NCBI GenBank assembly: GCA_021324735.1
Contig: JAJPIO010000018.1
Location: forward strand, 186,001-250,000
DNA length: 64,000 bases
Direction of reading: 5' to 3'
Source: Bacteroidota bacterium
GTDB lineage: Bacteria > Bacteroidota > Ignavibacteria > Palsa-1295
Shown here: piece after piece, positions 1 through 9,419 of the stretch
Layout of the letters: every line of letters begins with the position of its first letter
How positions within the stretch are numbered: the stretch's first letter is position 1
The notes under the pieces: model-generated
What the model saw: the letters and a program-made list of their open reading frames with translations, nothing else
Told to the model about the DNA's origin: nothing
Databases searched by the model: none
Position numbers and translations under genes: made by a program

Positions 1-300
1 GCCCATCCCGGTCATTGGATCGTCGCAGAAGAGAACGGAGCGATCGTTGGCACCGCTCTCATTTCCCTCGAAGGCAATATCATGCTGTGTTATCTATTGC
101 CCGAGCATATAGGTAGAGGCCTTGGCAAAGCAATGTTGATCGAACTGCTTCGTTTTGCTAAGGAGAAAGGATTGGCAAAAGTTACCCTTGAAAGTACAGC
201 AACCGCCCGAAGCTTTTATAAGCATAACGGATTCGTTGAAATAGCGGAGACCATTAGCTTCGGTGGATTCCCATCTTATCAGATGGAATGTGTTCTCTAA
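1..300 (+). CDS. GNAT family N-acetyltransferase, 5' truncated by window edge
   Basis: The frame is open from base 1 and stops at 298-300, so 99 C-terminal residues are visible and the start lies outside the window. The segment LPEHIGRGLGKAML matches the acetyl-CoA pyrophosphate-binding loop (R/QxxGxG/A) of GNAT enzymes, and ARSFYKHNGF matches the C-terminal strand signature of the fold. The family moves an acetyl group from acetyl-CoA to an amine. The substrate cannot be told. It converges with the minus-strand gene at 352, with a hairpin between them. Confidence 0.85.
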   Translation, partial: AHPGHWIVAEENGAIVGTALISLEGNIMLCYLLPEHIGRGLGKAMLIELLRFAKEKGLAKVTLESTATARSFYKHNGFVEIAETISFGGFPSYQMECVL

Positions 301-305
301 ATAGA

Positions 306-329
306 AAGGCCCGTCAACTGACAGGCCTT
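306..329. terminator. Bidirectional hairpin terminator between convergent genes
   Basis: AAGGCC (306-311) pairs with GGCCTT (324-329) around a 12-base loop, 6 bases after the GNAT stop and 22 bases beyond the stop of the minus-strand gene. Its position between convergent stops suggests it serves both. The U-tracts are poor, so it may be weak. Confidence 0.5.
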
Positions 330-351
330 CGATCTTCTCTAGTAAAAGATG

Positions 352-3300
352 TTATTCGCCCAGTACGAACTTCTTCGTTCGAGCAGTGCCGCTCTGTTCA
401 ATCCTCAAATAATAAGTGCCTTGTTTGAGAATCGAGCAGTCGATGGATTCAACGTGAATGCCCTCATTCCGGAATCCGTTTGAGGCAGTTGTTACCGTTC
501 TGCCTAACCCATCGATGATTTGAATGGAAGTTGGGCCGCTTGCTTTCAGCGAATACTCGATGGTGATCGTTTGCTTTGCAGGATTCGGGTAAACGTCCCG
601 CACCCAGAAGTCCGCATCGTCTGAGAAGCTTTTCACTCCGGAACTCGCCCGAATGTTAACAGGGATTGGCCGCTCCATTTCGAGATTGCCAACATTATCC
701 TTCGCTAAAGCATAGAAACTATAGCTATGCTCGAGTTGAACGATAATTTGTGCCGAATCCGAACTTTGGTTACCGACCGCAACGTATTCCCCGCCATCCT
801 TGGCCATGTAGAGCATTGCGCTTTCGTACCCTGAGCCACCTGAAGGATCGGTCGAATTCCATTTTACTGTCACGATGGTATCGCTTGTATGGGATGGCAA
901 CGCTCGCATTACAGTGACTGGCGCAGCGTAGTCAAGAGTGTTGATGTACCTATTCGTGATAATAGGTGCATTCACATCGAAGACGATCGACGCACGATTA
1001 CCAAGCACGGTACCAGTAGGAAGCCCAGCCTTTGGCATAACCGAGTAAGTAACCCAGCTTTCGCCTTCTGGCGGATTCACGTTTGCCGGAAGATCGATGC
1101 CAGTTATCTCCCATTTCAATACTCGCCCGCTCTGCGAAGCAGTATAGGCGTGGCTCATTCGGCCGAAGACCACCGTATTCTCGTCGAACTCTGGTGCAAG
1201 CGTATCGATAATTACGATTTTGTATGCTGCAGCCGTGGCATTTGGCGCGTTCTCGCATTCGATCATATACTCCATTCGTGCGCTGTTCGCAATGTAGCCT
1301 TGCGTTCCAAAGCCGGGAGGCCCCCATTTTTGATTTGGATCGCGAGAAACAACGGGACGGACTTCCTTTTGCGAACCGTTGCACTCAACATGTGTGAAGA
1401 CATCCTTGATCGGCGTTTGACCAAGATAGCATTGAGCGCCCTTAATAGTATTCTCGATACAGGAGAGAATATTATAGCCAAGCTTTGCAGGCCATATTAG
1501 CTTACCAAGCACGTTATGCTCCAACACTTTTTTAGCACCGTCCTCAGCTAATTGCTTACCTGTTGCTATCGAAGCATCTTTAGCACCTTTTTTCAGCGAT
1601 TCTGAAAGTGTTTGTTTCAGCAACGCTTTATCGCTTTCGGACATATTGGCCGGTAGCCATGCCTTGAAGCAGCCTTCCACCATCTTGTCCGTGATATAGT
1701 CCTCGAGGTAGGCTCCGGCCACATAAACCGCCGCTGCGGCAATAAACCAGATCAATTGCGGATCCTGTCCTTTATTTTTCATCCGAGTGGTACCGGTAGC
1801 AGTGGCATACAGAGTAAAATCTCGCTCTTCACGTGGTCCCAAACTACGAATGAGAAATGATGCTGTTTGGTCAGTGCTATCGGAGGCAAAATCGTTAACG
1901 CCATAGACGCGCAATGTGCCATCCATTTCGTCTTCCGTCTTGAGGTATTGGATCTTCTCGTTTGCTTCCAACTGAAGAAGCAGATCGCCACTTGGAGCAT
2001 CGCTATTATTGTAGAGATTGATCACTTCCCTGTTCGGAGCGCCGACGCGAATATTTGGATTTCCGATCACGGCTACTCGAACGTTCGAGCGAGCCGGCAC
2101 CATAACCGTCCCTGCGGCTGCCAGCACATAGTCACCGGAACATGGCACGTCCTGAATACGAATGTAGTGATTTATCGTATCGTGGTAGAGCACCTTCGCT
2201 TGATCGATCTGCGTCCAGGTTTTACCAGCATCAGTGCTATGAAATAAAGCTAAGCTTCCCTCGTCGATATCCTTTAGATCGCTTTTTGCATAGTAGAGAT
2301 CCAGGTACTGAAGCATGGGTGTATACGCAGGATTTGTACGAATACGCCACCATCTACTTAGCGCGTTGCCGAATGTCTTTGGCGTCTGCTCTCCAAACGA
2401 TTCAACGATCACTGAATCTGGCAATGACCCGGTAAAGAATGTTCCTCCGGAATAGAAATCGTATCTGGTTGTGCCCGATACTGTTTTATGCGGAATCACG
2501 ATACGACCGAGGTTTCCAAGCCCATTCCATCCATAGTTTGTCGTTCCGTCCTCTACGATGAGCGAGCTCTCCGAGCCAACATAGCAAGTACCGATTGATG
2601 ACATCGAAAGAGTCGGTACATTATTATCTCCGCTAAAGATTACTTTCTTTCCCTCAACACTGACAGTACCAGTCGCCCCTCGCAGGTTGATGGTTCGTCT
2701 TGCGGTACCATCAAGAATAACGCCTGCGGCAGTCCATGAGCCGTTATTTGCAATGCTTTTAAATGCACGGATGAACAGCCGATAGCCTGTAACAGGATTA
2801 TTACATATCACTCCATTATTCGTTAGATTTCCATAGACGGAAGGAGTGACCCATCCCAGACCACCGCTGTTATACATAGAATCATTTACAGTGAGGTCTC
2901 CCATGAAATTCACGTAATTATCAATATGTGCGGAGCCACGCAAGGTTACATTGCTTGCAACGGTAGTATTAAAAAAGTAACTGTTATCATAGCAATAGAT
3001 GACAGGTACATTTTCGATCGTCCCATAGCTCAGATTTCCACCTTCGCGTAATGTCAATGCAAAGGAATCCATATCGATCGAACGCCACATTAGGTCGAAT
3101 TTGCCCGTGAAGGTTAAGTCGGATGTGGCAATTAGTGACCCGGTAGTATCGGTATATCCCTGACCGTTTTTGAGAAAGAAGAGACCTTCGAACTTCTTCC
3201 CAGGTGTTTGCGAGATATGCTGGACCTGTGTAGTGGCTATATGAGTTTCGCTAGGTTTCCATATCCCTTCGTTTCTGATATCACCTCGAAAATCGGGATC

Positions 3301-4164
3301 CAAGGCGTAACCTGTTACTGGGTTATTCCGCACCGTGCCCTTATTCGTGAAGTTACCATAAAAGATCGGGATCACCCAACCAAGCGAACCGGAGTGCTGC
3401 ATGACATCATTATTAACAATGTTGGCAGTAAACGAAACCGCGGCATCGATACCAACGGTACCATGCAGTTGTGTGGTCGTGCCAGCTATTGTAATATTAA
3501 AAAAATAAGCACTGTCATTGAAGTAGATATCCGACGCGTTATTGATTGTCCCGTAGCTTACATTTCCAGCGGCGTAAAGCGTGAGACTATTTTGAGCGAG
3601 ATCTATCGAGCGCCACATCAGATCGAACCGGTCCGTAAACGTTAGTCCAGATGTCGCAACGAGGGAGCCGTTCGTATCAGTATATCCATTTGCGTCTTTC
3701 AGATAAAATGGGTTTTCGAACTTCTTTCCTGGACCCTGAGAAATGTGTTGTAGCTGTTTTGTAGGAATGTATGTGCCGGCCGGTTGCCATATTCCATTAT
3801 TGATGAGATCTCCTCTCGATTCAATATAAAATCTATATCCAGTCGGATTATTCCGGATCGTCCCGTTATTATTGAAATTACCGTATATGTGAAGTGTCGT
3901 CCACCCGAGTGAGCCACCATTCTGAAGAATTGCTCCAGAGCTTATCGTTATATTTCGGCATGCCGAGGCGGAAGACGTTACAGAGACAGTCCCATTGATG
4001 ATGACATCATTGTTCTGATTCGGGACCGTCCCGCCAACCCATGTTTGGGCAGATTCCCAATCACCACCGGCTGGTATAGAGGTTATTGTTTGCGCAACGG
4101 TATTAGCAGCGCAGAATAGTATTAGTACCGCTACTAGGTAGCGGTACTGGCTGAATTGCTTCAT
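352..4164 (-). CDS. Large exported repeat protein with T9SS type A C-terminal sorting domain
   Basis: A 1,270-residue protein with a signal peptide (about residues 1-25, ending NTVAQ). Residues 84-257 and 258-433 are two copies of a ~175-residue unit, and a third partial copy starts at 434. Each begins G(S/G)LGW and continues with YGN, NNP, GYTDT and DLMWRSID blocks. A middle segment of about 50 residues (KNKGQDP... onward) is less repetitive. Near residue 1060 is the NRASIVFDVNAPI segment common in large Bacteroidetes surface proteins. The last ~80 residues (VYPNPAKQ..., GTYYLRIE..., KKFVLGE) form a T9SS type A sorting domain, so the protein should cross the outer membrane by T9SS and be anchored or released. 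Its actual job is unknown; adhesion or a surface layer is plausible. It is 18 bases downstream of a lipoprotein gene, probably the same transcript. Confidence 0.85.
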   Translation of the reverse strand: MKQFSQYRYLVAVLILFCAANTVAQTITSIPAGGDWESAQTWVGGTVPNQNNDVIINGTVSVTSSASACRNITISSGAILQNGGSLGWTTLHIYGNFNNNGTIRNNPTGYRFYIESRGDLINNGIWQPAGTYIPTKQLQHISQGPGKKFENPFYLKDANGYTDTNGSLVATSGLTFTDRFDLMWRSIDLAQNSLTLYAAGNVSYGTINNASDIYFNDSAYFFNITIAGTTTQLHGTVGIDAAVSFTANIVNNDVMQHSGSLGWVIPIFYGNFTNKGTVRNNPVTGYALDPDFRGDIRNEGIWKPSETHIATTQVQHISQTPGKKFEGLFFLKNGQGYTDTTGSLIATSDLTFTGKFDLMWRSIDMDSFALTLREGGNLSYGTIENVPVIYCYDNSYFFNTTVASNVTLRGSAHIDNYVNFMGDLTVNDSMYNSGGLGWVTPSVYGNLTNNGVICNNPVTGYRLFIRAFKSIANNGSWTAAGVILDGTARRTINLRGATGTVSVEGKKVIFSGDNNVPTLSMSSIGTCYVGSESSLIVEDGTTNYGWNGLGNLGRIVIPHKTVSGTTRYDFYSGGTFFTGSLPDSVIVESFGEQTPKTFGNALSRWWRIRTNPAYTPMLQYLDLYYAKSDLKDIDEGSLALFHSTDAGKTWTQIDQAKVLYHDTINHYIRIQDVPCSGDYVLAAAGTVMVPARSNVRVAVIGNPNIRVGAPNREVINLYNNSDAPSGDLLLQLEANEKIQYLKTEDEMDGTLRVYGVNDFASDSTDQTASFLIRSLGPREERDFTLYATATGTTRMKNKGQDPQLIWFIAAAAVYVAGAYLEDYITDKMVEGCFKAWLPANMSESDKALLKQTLSESLKKGAKDASIATGKQLAEDGAKKVLEHNVLGKLIWPAKLGYNILSCIENTIKGAQCYLGQTPIKDVFTHVECNGSQKEVRPVVSRDPNQKWGPPGFGTQGYIANSARMEYMIECENAPNATAAAYKIVIIDTLAPEFDENTVVFGRMSHAYTASQSGRVLKWEITGIDLPANVNPPEGESWVTYSVMPKAGLPTGTVLGNRASIVFDVNAPIITNRYINTLDYAAPVTVMRALPSHTSDTIVTVKWNSTDPSGGSGYESAMLYMAKDGGEYVAVGNQSSDSAQIIVQLEHSYSFYALAKDNVGNLEMERPIPVNIRASSGVKSFSDDADFWVRDVYPNPAKQTITIEYSLKASGPTSIQIIDGLGRTVTTASNGFRNEGIHVESIDCSILKQGTYYLRIEQSGTARTKKFVLGE

Positions 4165-4182
4165 TTCGGTATCCTCCTATAC

Positions 4183-4731
4183 TCAAATTATCGACTTCGA
4201 ATACGTTGCCGAAAGATTGAAATGGAAGAGTACCGTAAAGGTAATCGGCGTTTGATTGGTCGTGGCAGTAAAATATAAGAGCGCAGAGCTGGAGCCGCCC
4301 ATTAGCAGGTCCTTAAAGTACTGCTTGCCATCCGCCGTTAACGTAAGTGGCTGTGCTGTACCCATAATACTACCAAGCGATATATCACTGACGGTAGCAA
4401 TAACTTTTGGTGCACTGCCGTTTACATCGCCCACACTTAACGTACCGCTGGTGATCTTTTGCGAAGAAGGACCGGAGAAGTACGTGATCGTATACGTGGC
4501 AGATGAAATGTCGAGTGAAGAGATATCCCCTTTGTACTTATCGAAATCGGAGCTCGACTGTCGTGCATTTACGGTATCGATACTCGAGTACGTGAGTGAA
4601 TTGTAGCCCGTCACCACGAATTGTTTTTCGATCGCGAAGGAAAAATCTTTATTGACGGAACAGGCTGAAAATGAAAATGCTATTAAAACAATAGCTATTA
4701 AGCCGCCGAGCGGCAGAAGGCGTTTATTCAT
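4183..4731 (-). CDS. Small predicted lipoprotein of unknown function
   Basis: A 182-residue protein. The N-terminus is a clear lipoprotein signal: MNKR, a hydrophobic stretch and a lipobox FSAC with Cys24 as lipidation site. The rest is rich in Ser, Thr and beta-prone residues with no motif I recognise. It ends 18 bases before the T9SS cargo gene on the same strand, so the two are likely co-transcribed and may act together at the cell surface. That link is inference. The ATG at 4729-4731 is preceded on its strand by a purine-rich GGGAGGAC stretch that can act as ribosome binding site. Confidence 0.7.
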   Translation of the reverse strand: MNKRLLPLGGLIAIVLIAFSFSACSVNKDFSFAIEKQFVVTGYNSLTYSSIDTVNARQSSSDFDKYKGDISSLDISSATYTITYFSGPSSQKITSGTLSVGDVNGSAPKVIATVSDISLGSIMGTAQPLTLTADGKQYFKDLLMGGSSSALLYFTATTNQTPITFTVLFHFNLSATYSKSII

Positions 4732-4910
4732 ATGTCCTCCCTTAAGATGGTGAGATACCCCGTAAAGCGGATAATTTTATGCCATGACTGAGAAATGCTT
4801 CTTTCGATTCAAAAACCGGGATAATCGGCGACTGTTACGGTAAGGAATAATACCCCGACCGGAAGAACTTATTACCATTTTTTGCCCTGCTCTTTCAGAC
4901 TTTTTAAAAC

Positions 4911-5558
4911 ATGAATCTTCTTTTGCGCGACACCACTATTCAAGCAATCCTCTTCGACCTTGATGGCACGTTGCTCGATACATTCGATTTTATTTATGGT
5001 GCGTTCGAGCATGCCTTCGAAAGACATGGCGTCCCTCCTCTGACACGAGATAAAATTTCAGAACTGATGGGAGGCCCGCTTGAGGAAGTGTATCAAGTGA
5101 TGGCTCCGAATCATGATCCTTCGTTACTGACGGAAACTCATCGCACATTTCAATCAGAGAATATTCACTTGGTCGCGCTCTTTGTCGATACAATACCTGT
5201 ACTCGAGGAGCTTAAGAGACGCGGGTTAAAAATCGCAGCGATAACTACACGCTCGCTGCGTACTTCTCTTCGATCGCTCGAAGCAACTGGAATAGCGAAG
5301 TATTTTGATCTGGTTCTCTCGGCTGAAGACGTATCGAATGTGAAGCCACACCCAGAGCCGATCTTAAAAGCATTGGATGCGCTTGAGTTGAAGCCGGAGC
5401 AAGCCGTAATGGTCGGTGATACGAGCGCGGACATTGAGGCGGGCAAAAACGCAGGAGTCAAAACGATAGCCGCACTCTATGGCTTTGCTGGCAATCGCCT
5501 GCTAAGTCTAAAACCAGATTATGCTATTAAGGAATTGAAAGAGCTTTTAGCTCTCTAA
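4911..5558 (+). CDS. HAD superfamily (subclass IA) hydrolase, phosphoglycolate phosphatase-like
   Basis: A 215-residue cytosolic phosphatase of normal family length. All four HAD motifs are present: FDLDGT with Asp16 (nucleophile) and Asp18 (acid/base), ITTRS near residue 111 (motif II Thr), Lys145 in NVKPHPEP (motif III), and VGDTSAD with Asp170/Asp174 (Mg2+ site, motif IV). An all-alpha cap lies between motifs I and II, as in Gph/PGMB enzymes. The substrate is not decided by sequence; phosphoglycolate, pyrophosphate or a sugar phosphate are possible. It stands alone on the plus strand, divergent from the lipoprotein gene at 4731 and convergent with rpoD. Confidence 0.9.
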   Translation: MNLLLRDTTIQAILFDLDGTLLDTFDFIYGAFEHAFERHGVPPLTRDKISELMGGPLEEVYQVMAPNHDPSLLTETHRTFQSENIHLVALFVDTIPVLEELKRRGLKIAAITTRSLRTSLRSLEATGIAKYFDLVLSAEDVSNVKPHPEPILKALDALELKPEQAVMVGDTSADIEAGKNAGVKTIAALYGFAGNRLLSLKPDYAIKELKELLAL

Positions 5559-5595
5559 TATGAAGCCAAGGGCTCTTAGACTGTAACCTAAGCTA

Positions 5596-6459
5596 TTACC
5601 CCAAATAGGCCTGGAGTGGCTTCGTCTTTGGTGTGTGTCGTAAACGACGGATCGCTTTTTCTTTGATCTGGCGAACACGTTCGCGCGTAAGAGCGAATTT
5701 CTCGCCGATCTCTTCCAGCGTCAACGGATGCACATCGTTAAGACCGTAGTATAGCTCAATAACTTCCCGTTCACGCGTGGAGAGTGCAGTAAGAGCACGC
5801 GAAACTTCCATCTTGAGAGAATCGCTCATCAGGACGGAATCGGGCGGCGTCTGCTGCATATCCTGAAGGATGTCGAGCAAACGATTGTCTTCTCCGACGG
5901 AGAACGGCTGATCGACCGAAAGATGGCGACCGGATATCTTTAAAGTCTCCGCTACTTCCGCCGGGGACATGTCGAGCTTATCGGCAAGCTCTGTAGCCGT
6001 TGGTTCACGTTCGAACTCCTGCTCGAGCTGCGAAAACTTTTTCGAGATCTTGTTAAGAGCACCAACGCGATTGAGCGGAAGCCTTACAATGCGCGACTGC
6101 TCGGCAAGCGCCTGTAAAATGGACTGCCGGATCCACCATACTGCATACGAAATAAACTTGAAACCGCGTGTTTCGTCGAAACGGCGAGCGGCCTTAATGA
6201 GACCGAGATTACCCTCATTAATTAGATCGCCAAGCGAGAGTCCCTGGTTTTGATACTGCTTTGCGACCGATACCACGAATCGCAGATTTGCTTTAACGAG
6301 AATCTCCAACGCCCGCTGTGAATCCGGGCCAGCCTCTTTGATCTTTTTCGCCAGCACGATCTCCGTCTCGGAATTCAGGAGATCGACCCGACCAATTTCC
6401 TGGAGGTACATATCCAGCGATTGGCTTTCTCGGTTCGTGTACTGTTTCGAAATACGCAT
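5596..6459 (-). CDS. rpoD: RNA polymerase primary sigma factor (Bacteroidetes type)
   Basis: A 287-residue sigma-70 protein without region 1.1 or the long non-conserved insert, which is the short form typical of the primary sigma factor in Bacteroidetes and relatives. Regions in order: 1.2 ([15 protein letters not shown]), 2 ([45 protein letters not shown]), 3 ([16 protein letters not shown]) and 4 ([20 protein letters not shown] helix-turn-helix). It directs RNA polymerase to housekeeping promoters. The ATG at 6457-6459 gives the family-standard N-terminus with NRESQSLD. It is probably transcribed alone, since a 403-base gap lies upstream. Confidence 0.97.
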   Translation of the reverse strand: MRISKQYTNRESQSLDMYLQEIGRVDLLNSETEIVLAKKIKEAGPDSQRALEILVKANLRFVVSVAKQYQNQGLSLGDLINEGNLGLIKAARRFDETRGFKFISYAVWWIRQSILQALAEQSRIVRLPLNRVGALNKISKKFSQLEQEFEREPTATELADKLDMSPAEVAETLKISGRHLSVDQPFSVGEDNRLLDILQDMQQTPPDSVLMSDSLKMEVSRALTALSTREREVIELYYGLNDVHPLTLEEIGEKFALTRERVRQIKEKAIRRLRHTPKTKPLQAYLG

Positions 6460-6862
6460 GAGCTAGTAGAGGTTAGTGAAGATTGCTTCCGATTGCAGGA
6501 CTTATCAACTGATCGCAACAAAAAAGACGGTTGAACACCGGTTCGAAGAACCCGAACGGGTGGAAAGGACGTCGAAAAGATTTGGAGGTTCTATACTAAT
6601 ATCTAGTGGTATCAATCGACGGTCGTTAAACATCTCCTCTCAAAAATTCTTGTCTGTGGTGGTATCTGCCTCTGAAAAAGATTACAGTTACCCAGTGATC
6701 TCAGATTCAATAAAACGCTTAAAGCAGAACAGAATCGCGAATTTTAGAGATCGCCTCCATGAACGACCCGTAATTTTCGTTCGTTCCGAGTCCGATTTGG
6801 ATTTTACTAAAAAATTTTGTATATTCCGGCAACCTTTTCAAAGCGCTTCAGATGGGTAATCG
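6460..6862. promoter_or_regulatory. 403-base non-coding gap upstream of rpoD
   Basis: This holds no gene I can support. A 127-codon plus-strand frame (6476-6859) has no recognisable protein content. The gap must contain the rpoD promoter and 5' leader on the minus strand, but I could not find an exact TAnnTTTG element there. It does contain a good-looking plus-strand promoter (separate entry). Confidence 0.4.
6797..6825 (+). promoter_or_regulatory. Orphan plus-strand sigma-70-like promoter
   Basis: TTGGAT (6797-6802), a 17-base spacer, then TATATT (6820-6825), followed by CCGG. No plus-strand gene lies downstream, so a transcript would run antisense into the 3' end of the GGDEF gene. It may be a chance match in an AT-rich stretch. 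Confidence 0.3.
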
Positions 6863-9241
6863 TCAGTAAACAATTACGTTATTACCGCCTAACTCACGAG
6901 CGCGTTCGAGTGCCAATTCAGCTCCCTCGATCAACTCATCCACGGACCCATCGCGGCGCGCCCCGGAGACGCCGATCGAAACCGTAACCGAATAACTGCG
7001 CTTACCGATAGCGATAACCTCGCTAACGATCATTTTACGCATTTTTTCGCTCCATAGATACGCCTCTTCATCCGTCATCTTTACAAGCAATACGGCGAAG
7101 GTATGCTCTTCCGTGCGAGCAACGACATCGAACGGCCGCGCGCCAAATTTTAACAGCCGCGTGATCGCAAGAACGATCGTATCCGAATCTTCCTGAGAGA
7201 ACCGCGAAGCGAATTCGGCTGCCCCGTCAATCTCGAACAACGCAAACGTCAGCGGCTCATCGAATTGCATGGCACGAGCGAGTTCTTCGTTCGTGCGGGC
7301 CAGAAGCCCCCGCTTATTATAGACACCTGTCAAAAGATCGGTTAGTGCCCGCTCGCCCACTATTTCGCCAAGTGCTACTATCTCGAGAGCTGTGGCGGCA
7401 CTGCGCGCCAAGTGCTCAAGCGTTTCAAGATCAGCATCGGTAAATCGGGATTTGTCCGAATGTTCGATGGCAAGTGCACCATAATTCTTGGTGGCTGTTC
7501 GGATCGGGATCACCATAAACGAATGCCCGATGGCATTCTGGCGGTCTTCCTCGATATTAAATCGAATACTCTGGGCATTGAGAGCTTCAATATAAACACT
7601 TCGTCCGGAAGTAAGGCATTTACCAACAAGACTTTCCTCCAATGAGACTGGTGTCATTGGAGGCGCGTATGCACCTCCACGCTTCGATTGCAGACTGGTA
7701 ATACTCCACAATCGGCGCGAATCGTCGAAGGAAGCGGCAGCCAACCAATCCCATTCAATAATGTCACCAGCCGCTTCCGTTAAGGCACGGAGAACGTAGT
7801 CCGGGTTACGGCGCTGTTCGCGAAGCACACGAAGCGAGGAATCAGGACTTACAATTTCGTATAGTTTACGGGCTGCGTCCAGCGTTCGTGCACTTGCAAG
7901 CAGATCGTACTTTTCGATGTACGAGCGGACAAGCCCCGAGATAAGCTTCGAGTGATTAGTAAGTATGCGAAGTGTTTCCGCAGTAAAATACTCTGGCTCT
8001 GTCGAGTCGACCGTCAGAACCGCAACCAAGCCATCGCCGAACATAACCGGCATTCCAGCAAACGATGCGATGCCCACAGCATCCCGGTAGTATGGAATAA
8101 GGTCGAGCTCTGCTTGAGGAGCAATTGTAGTATGAAGTTCGGGGCGTCGCTTCGTTACAATTCGGCTAACAGCATCGAGCTCTATCGGAAAGCGTTTATC
8201 TCCGGCCAGAAATTGATAAGCGCGATCATCGAGAGCGGCGGATTCCAACACCAACTCTTGCTTTTTGGCATTGACCCAGAAGAACATCGCGCTCGTAGCA
8301 TCCAACTGATCGCGCAAAATGTCGAGCAGTTCGCCGAGTAGCACTACGAAATCAGTACGAGGGTCACGTGGATCATTTGCACGCCGAGGAAAGGAATCGA
8401 ACGCACGAAGAGCATCGAAAAATGATTTTAGTGCCGGTTCGATCTTAGGTTCGAGCGCCACATCCTCTTCTTCATCCTCCGTGTCTTCTGCCCCTACCAC
8501 ATAAGCATTATGCTCGGAAGCCTGATAGCTCGGTGTTACAATTGTCTGTGCCGGCATGCTTTGCCACGAGGCACTGGCTTCTTCGAGGACCTCTGACATC
8601 GTCTCTTCTTCCTGATACGCATACGACTCATGCTCCGATTCCTCATACGCCATTTCCAGTGCATCCTGCATTGGCTCTGGATGCTCTTCCTCCCCCTCGT
8701 GCATTGCTTCTATGTATTCTTCCTCCAGATCTTCTTTATCGAACGGCTCGTATTCATGCTCGGTGTGCTGTTCTTCATAACGATCGTTCGCGAACTGCTC
8801 CTCTTCCTGAAGATCGTCTTCATTAGAGCGGCGAACGATACGAATTACCGATCGCTCGTGTTCGGCAAAATACGGTGCATTGACCTCTGGCGCTGGCGGA
8901 GCGCCTTGTGCCGTTGGCCGTGGCTCTTCTTTATGACCTTTCTTAAATAACGACAATTTGTTCTGTACTCCGATCATTTCATCGCGCAGTGACTTGAGGC
9001 GCGGAACAGCATATCTAATAAATGCAGGCTTTTCCCGCTCCAGTCGCTCTTCCCGTTCCTTCCAAGCCTGACGCTCCTCGTCCACTTGGTGCTGCTGTTC
9101 GGCACGAGTGATCTGGAAATCGTCGAACGTGATCTTCTTCGGAGTTTTTCGAGTGGAGTTATTCGAGGCAGAGCTACCCTCGAACGGACCGTGGTCCGAA
9201 CTATCATTCATATTAAATTCGTCGCGTACTTCGTCGCTCAT
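6863..9241 (-). CDS. GAF-GAF-degenerate GGDEF protein with long acidic N-terminus
   Basis: A 792-residue protein. Residues 1-~270 are low-complexity and very rich in Glu, probably disordered. Two GAF-like sensory domains follow (roughly 280-430 and 470-620). The C-terminal ~160 residues start with LTDLLTGVYNKRGLL and fit a GGDEF domain, but the signature itself reads TEEHTF (about residues 710-715) where active diguanylate cyclases have GGDEF. It is therefore probably not a c-di-GMP synthase and may act as a sensor, a binding platform or an inactive receptor. No transmembrane segment is seen, so it should be cytosolic. The open frame extends to a TTG at 9247, but the ATG at 9239-9241 (MSDEVRDEF) is the better start. 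Confidence 0.8.
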   Translation of the reverse strand: MSDEVRDEFNMNDSSDHGPFEGSSASNNSTRKTPKKITFDDFQITRAEQQHQVDEERQAWKEREERLEREKPAFIRYAVPRLKSLRDEMIGVQNKLSLFKKGHKEEPRPTAQGAPPAPEVNAPYFAEHERSVIRIVRRSNEDDLQEEEQFANDRYEEQHTEHEYEPFDKEDLEEEYIEAMHEGEEEHPEPMQDALEMAYEESEHESYAYQEEETMSEVLEEASASWQSMPAQTIVTPSYQASEHNAYVVGAEDTEDEEEDVALEPKIEPALKSFFDALRAFDSFPRRANDPRDPRTDFVVLLGELLDILRDQLDATSAMFFWVNAKKQELVLESAALDDRAYQFLAGDKRFPIELDAVSRIVTKRRPELHTTIAPQAELDLIPYYRDAVGIASFAGMPVMFGDGLVAVLTVDSTEPEYFTAETLRILTNHSKLISGLVRSYIEKYDLLASARTLDAARKLYEIVSPDSSLRVLREQRRNPDYVLRALTEAAGDIIEWDWLAAASFDDSRRLWSITSLQSKRGGAYAPPMTPVSLEESLVGKCLTSGRSVYIEALNAQSIRFNIEEDRQNAIGHSFMVIPIRTATKNYGALAIEHSDKSRFTDADLETLEHLARSAATALEIVALGEIVGERALTDLLTGVYNKRGLLARTNEELARAMQFDEPLTFALFEIDGAAEFASRFSQEDSDTIVLAITRLLKFGARPFDVVARTEEHTFAVLLVKMTDEEAYLWSEKMRKMIVSEVIAIGKRSYSVTVSIGVSGARRDGSVDELIEGAELALERARELGGNNVIVY

Positions 9242-9419
9242 TCCCAATGCAACGTTTCGCCGGCAAGACCATGCATTGTGATGCGGGGCTGCGCATGGCC
9301 ATCACAGTCAACACTCGTATCCGAACCTCCAAATCACACGAGGGATTCCACTTTTGACGAGCGTTTCTACTTTTTTTCCTCTATCGAAAGGTAATGAAGC
9401 ATTAACTTTATACTCATAC

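Noticed and set aside
889-1500. Long plus-strand open frame inside the T9SS cargo gene
   Set aside because: Antisense shadow; no known motifs, and the minus-strand gene is clearly coding with signal peptide, repeats and sorting domain.
6476-6859. 127-codon plus-strand frame in the rpoD upstream gap
   Set aside because: No domain or export signal, unusual composition, and it covers the necessary rpoD leader.
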